Shown here piece by piece: positions 18,000 through 27,094 of a stretch of DNA of 64,000 nt (positions are counted from its first letter, which is position 1; every line of letters begins with the position of its first letter). The notes under the pieces were generated by a model that saw only the letters and a list, made by a program, of their open reading frames with translations, was not told where the DNA came from and ran no database searches. This stretch comes from Clostridium porci (GTDB lineage Bacteria; Bacillota; Clostridia; Lachnospirales; Lachnospiraceae). The stretch lies in contig NZ_VUMD01000007.1 of assembly GCF_009696375.1 (NCBI RefSeq), positions 1 to 64,000 on the forward strand. The letters run 5' to 3'. Position numbers and translations under genes: made by a program.

Positions 18000-19469
18000 T
18001 TAATCCAGAAAAGAAACCGCCTTACAGGGTGTCCTGTAATTAGATGGTGATATACAAATACCTGTCGTTGGATTGCTTGCATGGATAACCTGTCCGCCTC
18101 CGATATAGAGAGCCACATGGTTAATATAATCTCCGCTTGCGTAAAACAACAAATCGCCTGGCTTCACATCATTTACCGGAATGGTTCTTCCCTTTGCCGC
18201 CTGATCTCTGGAGCTTCTGCCTGTGCTGATACCGAAATGAGCGAATACGCTCATAGTAAAACCGGAACAGTCTGCTCCATTTGTAAGGCTCGTCCCGCCA
18301 TATACATATGGATTACCCAGAAATTGCTTTGCATAAGCTACAACTGCATTTCGGGTAGCGGAGGTTACCTCAGATGAAGAGGTCCCTGACGAGCCCGTGG
18401 AATCCCCAGGCCCTTGGCTCTTTGTCGTTTCACTGGGCTTGTGCACAGCCGGAGCCTCTACAGTAGAATCCGTTCCATTCTCCGGATTTGCAGATATAGT
18501 TCCCACCACCGCCTCTGTGGTCTTCCTGGTCTCCTCCTTTTTAGCCTCCAAAGCCCTTGCAGTGGTCTCCGGAGCCTTTGTAGCAGCTGTTGTGGCCTTT
18601 TTGGCCTCTTCCTTCTTCTTGGCATCCTCCAAAGCTTTTAAAGCCTTATCTGCCTCCTCCTTGCGCCTGGACTCCTCTGCTTCCCGCGCCTTCTCCTCCT
18701 CCACTGATACAGCTTCCTTAAACTCAACGCTGGTTTTCATATAGTCCTTAAACACGTAGCCCTCCAGATCAGAGTCCACAGCCACCTTATAGAAGTCGCC
18801 CTCCTGCCCGGTAACTACATAATGAGCTCCCTCGGACAGAAGCGTCAGAGTTTTACCGGTCAAATCAGGGGTCTCCCTTAGCCGAAGGCTTGGGGTATCC
18901 ACGATGGTTCCATAGGTAGTCCCTGTCTGCTGTATCCTGGCTTCTGCTTCCTTACCTGTAACAAAATATTCCGCTTTTATGTAGCCGGTCACAGAGCCGG
19001 ACTGTATCTTGTACCACTTGCCGCCTTCCCCATCTACAGCCCCCAGTATAGTAGCCGCACAATCGTTATATATCTTTCCTGTGACGTCACTGGTGGTATT
19101 GGCCTCCGTACGGATGTTCACCGATCCATTTACCTTAGACACGGCCACACTGTCATACGCCGATGGCTTTGGCTTGGCTGCGGCGGTCTCCTTAGGCGTC
19201 TCAGGAACTTTCATCTCCTTCCCTGAACTGCCGGAACCTGCAACGCTCGTACTTTTACTGTCAGTTGAACCGGCTAGCCTCTGCATATCCGAATAGGACT
19301 TTGCCAAGGTTTTCTCTGGTTCCGTAGTCCCTGCATAGTAATTGTTCAAGGCTACGGAAATGCCCGCAAGTGATGACCCAGTCTCCAGATTTGTAGAGGC
19401 CAGTGCAGGTATAGAGCAGGTATAGATGACAACGCCGCTTACCGCCAATATCTTCTTCCATTTCTTCAT
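18000..19469 (-). CDS. Secreted SH3b-SH3b-NlpC/P60 peptidoglycan hydrolase
   Basis: 489 residues. A signal peptide ends near residue 24 (ALA|S). Two bacterial SH3 domains follow (about 110-170 and 185-245), then an Ala/Lys/Glu-rich coiled-coil and a Thr/Ser-rich linker (250-365). The NlpC/P60 domain has catalytic C401 (ADCSGF), H451 (NHVALYIG) and H463 (VIHASN). Such enzymes cut D-Glu-diamino-acid bonds in wall peptides. It starts only 15 bases after trxB, so it may be read from the same transcript. Confidence 0.93.
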   Translation of the reverse strand: MKKWKKILAVSGVVIYTCSIPALASTNLETGSSLAGISVALNNYYAGTTEPEKTLAKSYSDMQRLAGSTDSKSTSVAGSGSSGKEMKVPETPKETAAAKPKPSAYDSVAVSKVNGSVNIRTEANTTSDVTGKIYNDCAATILGAVDGEGGKWYKIQSGSVTGYIKAEYFVTGKEAEARIQQTGTTYGTIVDTPSLRLRETPDLTGKTLTLLSEGAHYVVTGQEGDFYKVAVDSDLEGYVFKDYMKTSVEFKEAVSVEEEKAREAEESRRKEEADKALKALEDAKKKEEAKKATTAATKAPETTARALEAKKEETRKTTEAVVGTISANPENGTDSTVEAPAVHKPSETTKSQGPGDSTGSSGTSSSEVTSATRNAVVAYAKQFLGNPYVYGGTSLTNGADCSGFTMSVFAHFGISTGRSSRDQAAKGRTIPVNDVKPGDLLFYASGDYINHVALYIGGGQVIHASNPTTGICISPSNYRTPCKAVSFLD

Positions 19470-19484
19470 CCGAATACCGTCCCC

Positions 19485-20408
19485 CTAATTCTCAACCAAA
19501 TACCGCTCTACACTGGTCACTGCATTTGCTCCATCTGCCGCTGCTGTTATAATCTGTCGAAGAGGCTTCGTCCTTACGTCACCAGCCGCAAAAATACCAG
19601 GAGCAGAGGTTACTCCATCCTCACCGGCTTTAATATATCCGTGATCCATCTCTACAATTCCGTCAAATACGCTGCTCTCCGGGGCAATTCCTACAGCGAT
19701 AAACACGCCCTGTATCTCCAGCACCTGCTTCTCTCCAGTTTTTACATTAGTAAGAGACAGGCTCTCTACCTGGCCCTCCCCATGGATGGCATCCACCACT
19801 GTGTCCCAGATAACTTCCACATTTTCCTTGGACATAAGCCCTTCCTGAAGGCTCTTTGCAGCCCTCAGCTCATCCCTTCTGTGAATCAGGTAAACCTTTT
19901 TGCACATGCGGGACAAAAAGATGGCATCCTCCACAGCCACATCTCCGCCGCCTACTACGGCCGTTACCTTATTGCGAAAAAATGCGCCGTCGCAGGTTGC
20001 GCAGTAGGACACCCCTGCTCCTGCTAACTCCTCCTCTCCAGGAACCTCCAGCTTTCTGTGGACTGCACCGGTGGCAACAATCAGAGCTCTGGCTTCATAG
20101 GTCTCATTGGCACATACTACACGCTTTAAGCCGCCTTTTCCCTCATCCTCAATTTTCTGTACATCATCCTCTGCAAATTCGGCCCCCAGCCCATCTGCGT
20201 GCTCCCTGAACTTAAGGCCCAAGTCATATCCTCCGATACCAGGAAGCCCAGGATAATTATCCACTTCATAAGTAGTCAGCACCTGGCCTCCACTGACCAT
20301 CGCCTTTTCAATTACCAGTGTATTCAGCCTTGCTCTTTGAGCGTAAACAGCCGCTGCCAGCCCTGCAGGCCCGGAACCAATTATAATTAAATCATATATA
20401 TTTCCCAT
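19485..20408 (-). CDS. trxB: Thioredoxin-disulfide reductase
   Basis: FAD enzyme that passes electrons from NADPH to thioredoxin. FAD-binding GSGPAG is at residues 11-16, redox pair C136-A-T-C139 in the usual CATCD context, and the NADPH motif VVGGGDVAVE at 151-160; the C-terminal GIFAAGDVR binds FAD. Length is 307 residues from the ATG at 20408, where AAGGTG lies upstream; the longer frame adds 19 residues not seen in the family. Confidence 0.95.
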   Translation of the reverse strand: MGNIYDLIIIGSGPAGLAAAVYAQRARLNTLVIEKAMVSGGQVLTTYEVDNYPGLPGIGGYDLGLKFREHADGLGAEFAEDDVQKIEDEGKGGLKRVVCANETYEARALIVATGAVHRKLEVPGEEELAGAGVSYCATCDGAFFRNKVTAVVGGGDVAVEDAIFLSRMCKKVYLIHRRDELRAAKSLQEGLMSKENVEVIWDTVVDAIHGEGQVESLSLTNVKTGEKQVLEIQGVFIAVGIAPESSVFDGIVEMDHGYIKAGEDGVTSAPGIFAAGDVRTKPLRQIITAAADGANAVTSVERYLVEN

Positions 20409-20508
20409 GACATTCACCTTTTCCTTATAAACATTTTCATATTTAAACCATTTTAACCAATTCAAATTTATTATATCACAGATAATTCACTTATTACAAT
20501 TCAAATTC

Positions 20509-20537
20509 TTACAATTCTTTTATTGGTATGGTAAACT
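20509..20537 (+). promoter_or_regulatory. Possible promoter of the SDR gene
   Basis: TTACAA, 17 bases, TAAACT. The implied 110-base leader contains GACG/CGTC and AAGG/CCTT mini-hairpins near 20572-20605 of unknown meaning. Confidence 0.45.
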
Positions 20538-20654
20538 AATATTGTATTTCTTAGTAAGAATTAAGGGACGTATATCCGTCTTAAAGGCGGGTGAGACCTT
20601 CACAGAATCATATGTAACGAAAAACCTAAACATTTTAAGAAAGGATGTGTTGTT

Positions 20655-21386
20655 ATGCCACGAAAAACAGTGTTAGTCACCGGAGCCTCCAGAGGCATCG
20701 GAAAAGCCATCGCAGTGAAATTTGCTAAAAAGGGTTACAACGTCGCTATCAGCTGTGTCCGAAGGGAAGACCAGCTTCATCAGACCGTAAGGGAAATCCA
20801 AGCCTTTCAGGCTCCCTGCCTGGCTTACATGGGTGATATGGGTGATTTTTCCTGCTGCGAAGAACTGTTTGGCAAAATTAAAAAACACTTCGGAGGAGTA
20901 GATGTTTTGGTAAACAACGCTGGTATTTCCTATATCGGCCTCCTTCAGGATATGGCCTCCTCCGACTGGGAAAGGATGCTTCACACCAACCTGACCTCTG
21001 TTTTCAACTGCTGCAAGCTGGCTATTCCTCATATGCTCCAGCAAAAGCAAGGAAAAATTATCAATATTTCCTCTGTATGGGGCGTGGTAGGCTCCTCCTG
21101 TGAAACCGCATATTCCGCTGCCAAGGGAGGCGTTAACGCTTTGACCCGCGCCCTGGCCAAGGAGCTGGCGCCCAGCAATATTCAGGTCAATGCAGTAGCC
21201 TGCGGCGCTATCGATACGGAAATGAATCAATGGATGGAGGAGGACGAGCTGATTGCCCTGGTGGATGAAATACCATCAGGCAGGCTTGGAAGAGCCGAAG
21301 AGGTAGCCGATCTTGTTTATCATCTGGGATATAAGGAGTCCTACCTAACAGGTCAGATCATAGGACTGGACGGCGGATGGTTTTAA
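20655..21386 (+). CDS. SDR reductase, FabG-like (possible EF-P 5-aminopentanone reductase YmfI)
   Basis: Classical short-chain dehydrogenase of 243 residues: TGASRGIG at 9-16, NNAG at 87-90, catalytic S140, Y153 and K157. The closest families are 3-oxoacyl-ACP reductase FabG and the Firmicute YmfI branch, which reduces 5-aminopentanone on elongation factor P. No other fatty-acid gene is adjacent, and the CGAIDTEMN and E-I-P-x-GR-x-G segments favour YmfI, but the choice is inference. RBS AAAGGATG precedes the ATG. Monocistronic by context. Confidence 0.88.
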   Translation: MPRKTVLVTGASRGIGKAIAVKFAKKGYNVAISCVRREDQLHQTVREIQAFQAPCLAYMGDMGDFSCCEELFGKIKKHFGGVDVLVNNAGISYIGLLQDMASSDWERMLHTNLTSVFNCCKLAIPHMLQQKQGKIINISSVWGVVGSSCETAYSAAKGGVNALTRALAKELAPSNIQVNAVACGAIDTEMNQWMEEDELIALVDEIPSGRLGRAEEVADLVYHLGYKESYLTGQIIGLDGGWF

Positions 21387-21463
21387 GCTCTCTATTTCCC
21401 CTAATAGCAGCTGCCTTACAATTTGTAATATATTCCATTTTCCTTACAAATATATTAACTGTA

Positions 21464-21494
21464 TTGACCTTGGAGCTGCTCCATGGTGTAGACT
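21464..21494 (+). promoter_or_regulatory. MerR-type promoter with 19-bp spacer and dyad
   Basis: TTGACC (21464-21469) and TAGACT (21489-21494) are separated by 19 bases, not 17. The spacer holds the palindrome TGGAGCTGCTCCA. This is the hallmark of promoters that MerR-family activators twist into an active form. No MerR gene is in the window. It drives the wall-binding gene at 21544. Confidence 0.65.
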
Positions 21495-21543
21495 CTAACT
21501 AGTAAACAATACATTAGTATATACCGCAAGGAGGGAACTTCTC

Positions 21544-21996
21544 ATGAGAAAGAACTATTTTGCAATAGCAGCTCTGTCGTTGGCATTAACGGCCGGATCA
21601 GCAATCACATCATTTGCCGCAGGCTTTGTAAGCACGCCACAGGGTGTTAAATATCAGTGGGGTTCAGGCGATTACTGCACCAATAACTGGGTCAGCTATC
21701 AGAATCACTGGTTTTTCTTTGGCCCCGATCAGGTTATGCGCACCGGATGGATTGAGAAGGATGGCACCTGGTACTTTGCAGCAGATACAGGAGAGCTTCA
21801 GGCCGGCATTATGAAAATCAACGGCAATGTCTATTATATGGACAGCAAATGTAAGCTTGTAACTGGCAATATCAACTATAATGGAACAACCCATACCTTT
21901 ACTGAGAACGGAACCACCGACGGAGGACCATATGTTTATACAGAATGGAACAGCAACGGCTCCCTAAAACGGGGCACAAAATTCGGGGTGCGTTAA
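21544..21996 (+). CDS. Small secreted cell-wall-binding repeat protein
   Basis: 150 residues: a signal peptide (about 1-26, cut after SFAA), then choline/glucan-binding-type repeats rich in Trp, Tyr and Gly (WVSYQNHWFFFGPDQVMRTGW, IEKDGTWYFAADTGELQAG, INGNVYYMDSK). There is no catalytic domain, so it may be a wall-surface adhesin or accessory protein. AAGGAGGG is 7-8 bases before the ATG. Two larger relatives are at 28096 and 47051. Confidence 0.85.
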   Translation: MRKNYFAIAALSLALTAGSAITSFAAGFVSTPQGVKYQWGSGDYCTNNWVSYQNHWFFFGPDQVMRTGWIEKDGTWYFAADTGELQAGIMKINGNVYYMDSKCKLVTGNINYNGTTHTFTENGTTDGGPYVYTEWNSNGSLKRGTKFGVR

Positions 21997-22020
21997 TGGA
22001 ATTGTAATCTACAGCAGGGC

Positions 22021-22063
22021 AACAGCTCTCCTTCGGCCTGTCTTCAGTCTATGGAGAGCTGTT
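22021..22063 (+). terminator. Hairpin downstream of the wall-binding gene
   Basis: Perfect 11-bp stem AACAGCTCTCC / GGAGAGCTGTT with a 21-base loop, 25 bases after the stop. The T run is weak (GTTCGTCTTC), so termination is likely but not certain. Confidence 0.55.
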
Positions 22064-22184
22064 CGTCTTCATATACTTCTTGTTGCCCCACTGACTGGCC
22101 AAACACCTTGCAACCAATTCTGACTTCTTCTGCATCAATCGAAGAGAATAAATTCATATTCTAACAATCGGAACATGCCATTCG

Positions 22185-22227
22185 AATAAACCATATATAC
22201 TAGTCTGATTGGTTTATTTATTTTTTT
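22185..22227 (+). terminator. AT-rich terminator-like hairpin
   Basis: AATAAACCA pairs with TGGTTTATT and is followed by TATTTTTTT. It separates the wall-binding gene from the AT-rich methylase region. Confidence 0.5.
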
Positions 22228-22313
22228 CCCTACAATCTTATTGGATAAAAAACAAACCATTTTTCTTTATTTCATTTTGAATATTGTACTTATTAAATAG
22301 AATTTCCCATTTT

Positions 22314-23165
22314 TCAACCATCAAGCTCATAATTACGTACCAGTACCTCCTTTATATCCCCACGTTTTTCTGGATTAGCATTAATGGCTCGTTTGGCATT
22401 AACATGCTCAATGATGTAGTCCTTATACAAATCCTCAATAAAAGGACAGGAGGAGTTTGACAACAAAAACTGAACGCCTTTTGCATTTAAAGCATCACAT
22501 TGCTCTTTTAATACAATCTGCTCCTTCTCTCCAAAACCACCTGCTGTATAGCCAGTAAAAGATGCCGAAGAGCTTATTGGCATATATGGCGGGTCAAGAT
22601 ATACAAACGCACCTTTTCGAATTCCTTTTAATGCAGCTTTATAATCGCCACATTTGATTATGATATCTGCTTTATTAAAGTATGAGTGCAATGCGTTTAT
22701 TGTTGTTTCATTTGTGATATTCGGATTTTTATATCTACCCCAAGGTGAGTTAAACTCTCCTGAGCTATTTACTCGAAACAAACCGTTGTAACAGGTTTTA
22801 TTTAAATATATGCTCCTTGCCGCTCTTTCAACATTCGTCATACGTTCAAAAACCTTTTTATCACGATCCAAAGCACGTATACGATAAAAATAAGCTTCGG
22901 AATTTTTCTCTTTATGTTCATTCAATTTTTCTATCAAAGCTTCCGGTTCTTCTTTTATTGTTAAATAAACATTGATCAATTCCCGATTCGAATCATTTAT
23001 AACAGCTTTATCAGGCTGTCTACTAAACAGCACTGCCCCTCCTCCTATAAATGGTTCGTAATATGTTGAACATTTCGGAATAAGTGGCTCTATGCTATCC
23101 AATAGCTGTCTTTTGCCACCTACCCATTTTAATATTGGCAAAACGAATGGATTCTTTCTTGCCAT
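22314..23165 (-). CDS. Dam/DpnM-type DNA adenine methylase
   Basis: 283 residues in alpha-class N6-adenine methylase order: KWVGGKRQ at 13-20, FIGGG (AdoMet binding) at 39-43, the NKTCYNGLFRVN segment at 122-133 and catalytic DPPY at 191-194. It resembles GATC-specific Dam and M.DpnII; specificity is inferred. No endonuclease gene is adjacent, so it looks like an orphan or the remains of a restriction system. Its codon use is visibly more AT-rich than its neighbours, suggesting transfer. I start at the ATG at 23165, 6 bases after AGGAGGG. A GATC sits beside the likely -10 (23204-23214). Confidence 0.92.
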   Translation of the reverse strand: MARKNPFVLPILKWVGGKRQLLDSIEPLIPKCSTYYEPFIGGGAVLFSRQPDKAVINDSNRELINVYLTIKEEPEALIEKLNEHKEKNSEAYFYRIRALDRDKKVFERMTNVERAARSIYLNKTCYNGLFRVNSSGEFNSPWGRYKNPNITNETTINALHSYFNKADIIIKCGDYKAALKGIRKGAFVYLDPPYMPISSSASFTGYTAGGFGEKEQIVLKEQCDALNAKGVQFLLSNSSCPFIEDLYKDYIIEHVNAKRAINANPEKRGDIKEVLVRNYELDG

Positions 23166-23388
23166 CCTCATCCCTCCTGTTAAGTCTCTTTTTTGTATAT
23201 TTCATTATAAGATCTTACACAATATAAGTCGACCAATTCTCGCTATAAGAACTAGTATATGTCGCCCAGCTACCTCTATCTGAAAAAGGCCAAATTAATA
23301 TCGATTCCAATTCTAATCTTTAAATTTCTTTCGGGATTTAACCCATATAAATATCGCCAAAGCAAGTTAGCTTGGTTCAAACTCTGCT

Positions 23389-23420
23389 AAAAAAGCCCCG
23401 AAACCACACGGTTTCGGGGC
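23389..23420 (-). terminator. Terminator of rplM-rpsI
   Basis: Perfect 11-bp stem GCCCCGAAACC / GGTTTCGGGGC with a 4-base loop and six T on the minus strand; four T also follow on the plus strand. Confidence 0.9.
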
Positions 23421-23432
23421 TTTTGATAACTT

Positions 23433-23825
23433 TTATCGCTTGCTGAACTGCGGAGCGCGACGTGCGGCTTTGAGACCGTACTTCTTTCTCTCCTTCATTC
23501 TTGGATCTCTTGTTAAAAAACCAGCTTTTTTCAGAATTGGTCTAAAATCAGTGTCTGCCTGAATCAGAGCTCTGGAGATACCGTGACGGATAGCGCCTGC
23601 CTGTCCGGTTGTGCCGCCGCCACGTACGTTAACCTGTACGTCAAACTTGTCGGTTGTTTCAGTTGCCACTAAAGGCTGACGAACGATTAGCTTCAAGGTT
23701 TCAAGGCCAAGATATTCATCAATATCCCTCTTGTTGATGGTTATTTTTCCGGTTCCCGGTACCAAATATACTCTAGCAATGGATTTTTTCCTTCTGCCTG
23801 TTCCGTAAAATTTTGCGTTAGCCAT
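23433..23825 (-). CDS. rpsI: 30S ribosomal protein S9
   Basis: S9 sits in the 30S head with its C-terminal tail reaching the P-site tRNA; the tail here ends in the expected basic RRAPQFSKR. 130 residues from the ATG at 23825 ([19 protein letters not shown]); six codons of upstream open frame are ignored. GGAGGAAG lies upstream. It follows rplM by 24 bases, the standard L13-S9 pair. Confidence 0.97.
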   Translation of the reverse strand: MANAKFYGTGRRKKSIARVYLVPGTGKITINKRDIDEYLGLETLKLIVRQPLVATETTDKFDVQVNVRGGGTTGQAGAIRHGISRALIQADTDFRPILKKAGFLTRDPRMKERKKYGLKAARRAPQFSKR

Positions 23826-23849
23826 GATACTTTCTTCCTCCAATCCTCA

Positions 23850-24278
23850 TTAAAATGATAAAGCTTCTGGTTTCTGCGCTACCTGCTCATGATCCGGACC
23901 TGCATATACATGAAGCTTATTTAACATGCTTCTTCCCAGAGGTCCCTTTGGAAGCATACCCTTAACAGCTAACTCTACTACCCTCTCAGGCTTCTTAGCC
24001 ATCATTTCACGAAGAGTTGTCTCTCTCATACCGCCTACGTATTCGGAGTGATTGTAGTAGATTTTCTGGTCTAACTTCTTACCGGTCACTTTTACCTTAT
24101 TTGCGTTCACTACGATTACATAATCACCGCAATCCATGTGTGGTGTGAAAATCGGCTTATTCTTTCCTCTTAAAACTTTTGCAATCTCGGAAGATAAGCG
24201 TCCTAATGTATATCCTGTAGCATCAACTACATACCATTTTCTTTCAATTGTCGCTGGACTAGCCATAAAACTCTTCAT
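23850..24278 (-). CDS. rplM: 50S ribosomal protein L13
   Basis: An early-assembling 23S-binding protein. 142 residues, with [20 protein letters not shown] near the start and the [10 protein letters not shown] signature. AGGAGG is 7 bases before the ATG. A consensus promoter and a 142-base leader precede it. Confidence 0.97.
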   Translation of the reverse strand: MKSFMASPATIERKWYVVDATGYTLGRLSSEIAKVLRGKNKPIFTPHMDCGDYVIVVNANKVKVTGKKLDQKIYYNHSEYVGGMRETTLREMMAKKPERVVELAVKGMLPKGPLGRSMLNKLHVYAGPDHEQVAQKPEALSF

Positions 24279-24421
24279 TGGTTAACCTCCTGTTAATCTC
24301 AATCCTGTTATATACCTGACATCCAACGGATGCCCGCTTTCTGCATGATAAATATGGTAAGTATTTATCTATAAATGCTCACTCCGGGGCTTTGGATGAG
24401 CATCTTCTGCTAATGTCACAG
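24279..24421 (-). promoter_or_regulatory. Structured leader of rplM-rpsI (candidate L13 leader)
   Basis: The 142 transcribed bases before rplM contain pairing segments, such as GATGCTCATCC with a later GAGTGAGCATT region and GGGCATCC with GGATGTC. Firmicutes have a known L13 autoregulatory leader at this position; I assign it by location and structure, not by matching its consensus. Confidence 0.5.
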
Positions 24422-24427
24422 TTAAAT

Positions 24428-24456
24428 ATTATATAATAAGAATAGGTATATGTCAA
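24428..24456 (-). promoter_or_regulatory. Perfect consensus promoter of rplM
   Basis: Minus strand TTGACA (24451-24456), 17 bases, TATAAT (24428-24433): both boxes exactly consensus. The stretch 24457-24600 downstream of truA holds no gene. Confidence 0.9.
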
Positions 24457-24600
24457 CCTCTTATGAGAAAATTTTTCCATGTAGATCGCTCTTTTTGAAG
24501 ATGAAGGGAAACACCCTTCCCAAGCCGCACCCCTCTCTCCTCTCGTTATAAGCTTCCAGTATTGCCACGAAAAGCCCTACGCGGATGGAATCAGGCAACT

Positions 24601-25347
24601 TCATTCCCCATATTTTATATTTATAAGAAACAAGCCCTTGGCGGGCGCAGTCGGACCAGCTGCACTTCGGTCTTTTGCTGCCAGAATCGTCTCCATATCC
24701 TCCGGCTGAAGCCTGCCCATTCCCACAGCCAAAAGCGTTCCAGCTAAAATTCTTACCATATTGTAAAGAAATCCGTTTCCCGTAACACGGATCGTAATCA
24801 TATCTGCCTCGTTCCTGGTTACGCTAAGACTGTAAATGGTTCTGACAGTGTCCTCAGCCTGGGTACGGACATTGCAGAAGCTTTTAAAATCGTGCTCCCC
24901 TTCCAGGCACCTGGCTGCAGCCTGCATCCGCTCCAGATTCAGCGCAAAATGGCAGAAGTGAGAATACAGACGGCAGGAAGGCATTTCAATTCTGCGGTTC
25001 AAAACTCTGTATTCGTAGGTTTTTTTTACACATGCGCATCTTCTCGGATGCCAGCTGAGTGCTACCTCCTCTGAGGACTGGACGCGGATGTCTTCAGGAA
25101 GGCGCTGGTTTAAAGCCAGGCATATCTTGTCTGCGGGCATCCTATTTTCCGTATCAAAGACAGCTACATTCCCCTGAGAATGTACCCCCGAGTCGGTACG
25201 GCTGGCTCCGATCACCGAAATCGCCTCCCCAAGCAGCTCTGTCAGCTTTTCATTTAACACGGATTCAATGGTAACTCCATTGGGCTGTAGCTGCCAGCCA
25301 TGATAATTAGTGCCGTCATAGGCCACCACAATTCTTACACGTTTCAT
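24601..25347 (-). CDS. truA: tRNA pseudouridine synthase A
   Basis: Makes pseudouridine at tRNA positions 38-40. 248 residues with the catalytic D52 in the family motif ASRTDSGVHSQGN (49-60) and VTGNGFLYNMVRILAGTLLAVG near the C-terminus. I start at MKRVRIV, where GGGAG lies 7-8 bases upstream; eight more codons are open. It is the last gene of ecfA1-ecfA2-ecfT-truA, a very common Firmicute order. Confidence 0.95.
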   Translation of the reverse strand: MKRVRIVVAYDGTNYHGWQLQPNGVTIESVLNEKLTELLGEAISVIGASRTDSGVHSQGNVAVFDTENRMPADKICLALNQRLPEDIRVQSSEEVALSWHPRRCACVKKTYEYRVLNRRIEMPSCRLYSHFCHFALNLERMQAAARCLEGEHDFKSFCNVRTQAEDTVRTIYSLSVTRNEADMITIRVTGNGFLYNMVRILAGTLLAVGMGRLQPEDMETILAAKDRSAAGPTAPAKGLFLINIKYGE

Positions 25348-25409
25348 TCCACTCTCCCGTCTCATACACATCTGGGCATGGCTGCAGCTCTTGATTAAAA
25401 AGCTATTGG

Positions 25410-26210
25410 CTACAAATACACTCTAGCTGCAATCATTACCACAAAATACAGCGTCAGAACCATATAGGCATCATGATCTGCCTGACGATACTGCAGAGGT
25501 TTCATCTTGGTTCTTCCCTCTCCGCCCCGGTAGCACCGGGCCTCCATGGCCATGGCCAGCTCCGTGGCCCTCCGGAAAGCAGATATGAATAAGGGCACCA
25601 GCAGAGGCACCAGAGCCTTTGCTTTCTGAATCAGTCCTCCAGTCTCAAAATCGGCTCCTCTGGCAGTCTGAGCCTTCATAATCTTGTCTGTCTCCTCCAC
25701 CAGGATAGGAATGAACCGAAGCGCAATAGACATCATCATGGCTACCTCATGAACCGGCACCTTAAACCGGTTCAGGAATCCCAGTCCCTTTTCCAGTCCA
25801 TCTGTCAGCTGGTTGGGAGTGGTAGTCAAGGTCATAACAGAGGAGCCTACTACCAGGTAAACCAGGCGGACGCCCATGAATACAGCCAGCCGTACGCCCT
25901 CTACCGTTATTTTAAATATCCAAAGTCTGGCTATCACCTGACCATCTGTAAGAAACAGATTAAAGCTGACGCTGATGATCAGAAGTATCATGATAGCCTT
26001 TAGTCCCCTGACCATAAAACGAAAGGGAACCTTCGTCATTTTAATTACAGCCGCCAGAGCCAAAGTAGCAATGGCATAGCCCCAAATATTATCTGCTATA
26101 AAAAGGGACGCTATAAATACCATGGTTCCAAAAAGCTTGGTTCTTGGATCCAGCTGGTGAACCGCTGATTCGACCGGATAATATTGTCCCAATGTAATAT
26201 CTCTAAACAT
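25410..26210 (-). CDS. ecfT: Energy-coupling factor transporter transmembrane protein EcfT
   Basis: The shared membrane scaffold of group II ECF vitamin importers; it links the two ATPases to interchangeable substrate-binding S components. 266 residues with five or so hydrophobic segments and two cytoplasmic coupling motifs, of which the first reads ARGADF. It lies 2 bases after ecfA2. No S-component gene is in the window, as expected for this module. Confidence 0.95.
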   Translation of the reverse strand: MFRDITLGQYYPVESAVHQLDPRTKLFGTMVFIASLFIADNIWGYAIATLALAAVIKMTKVPFRFMVRGLKAIMILLIISVSFNLFLTDGQVIARLWIFKITVEGVRLAVFMGVRLVYLVVGSSVMTLTTTPNQLTDGLEKGLGFLNRFKVPVHEVAMMMSIALRFIPILVEETDKIMKAQTARGADFETGGLIQKAKALVPLLVPLFISAFRRATELAMAMEARCYRGGEGRTKMKPLQYRQADHDAYMVLTLYFVVMIAARVYL

Positions 26211-26212
26211 CC

Positions 26213-27082
26213 CTATCCCTGCTGCCTTCCCTCAAGCTTATTCCACAATGCCAGTATAGCCCTTCCGGCTTCCTCCACTGTAGTAACCTCATCGTCTATA
26301 TCGACCCCGCCCGCCTTCAGATCATGAACCAAATAGGTAATCTGAGGCGCTGCCAGACCAATGCTTTCCAGCTCCCTGTAGTGGCGGAATACCTCCTTTG
26401 GTGTATCGTCAAATACCTTCTGACCATGATCCATCACTATAAGCCGATCCGCATATCTGGCCACATCCTCCATGCTGTGAGACACCAGGATGATGGTCAT
26501 ATTCCTCTCCCTGTGAAGCTGATCAATCTGGGTCAGAATCTCATCTCTCCCTCTTGGATCCAAGCCTGCCGTAGGCTCGTCCAGGATAAGAACCTCCGGC
26601 TCCATAGCCAGCACACCGGCGATGGCTACCCGGCGTTTCTGTCCACCTGACAGTTCAAAGGGGGACTGCTTATAATAGGAAGAATTCAACCCTACCAATT
26701 CCAAAGCCTTTTTCGCTCTCTCCTCAGCCTCCTCCTTGGACAATCCCTGATTTCTGGGACCAAAGCAGACATCAGAAAGAACATCCACCTCAAACAGCTG
26801 ATGCTCTGGATATTGGAACACCAGCCCCACTTTGCCTCTTAGCTCCTTCATATCATAGCCATCGCTGTAGATATTTTCTCCGTTATAATAAAGCTCCCCT
26901 GCATTTGCCTTGATAAGCCCGTTAAAATGCTGAATCAAGGTGGACTTTCCTGAACCTGTGTGACCGATTAAGCCGATAAATTCCCCGTCCTCTATCTCCA
27001 GGTTCACATCAAACAGCGCATGATGTTCAAAGGCAGTGCCGCCTCCATATATACAATTCAAATCGACTGCTTTAATTGACAT
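26213..27082 (-). CDS. ecfA2: Energy-coupling factor transporter ATPase EcfA2
   Basis: ABC ATPase of the ECF module, 289 residues. Walker A GHTGSGKST near residue 40, Q-loop FQYPEHQLFE, signature LSGGQKRR and Walker B LILDEPTAGLD. The Q-loop and the C-terminal segment starting DDTPKEVFRHY are typical of the EcfA2 partner. Confidence 0.95.
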   Translation of the reverse strand: MSIKAVDLNCIYGGGTAFEHHALFDVNLEIEDGEFIGLIGHTGSGKSTLIQHFNGLIKANAGELYYNGENIYSDGYDMKELRGKVGLVFQYPEHQLFEVDVLSDVCFGPRNQGLSKEEAEERAKKALELVGLNSSYYKQSPFELSGGQKRRVAIAGVLAMEPEVLILDEPTAGLDPRGRDEILTQIDQLHRERNMTIILVSHSMEDVARYADRLIVMDHGQKVFDDTPKEVFRHYRELESIGLAAPQITYLVHDLKAGGVDIDDEVTTVEEAGRAILALWNKLEGRQQG

Positions 27083-27094
27083 ACCCTATCTCCT

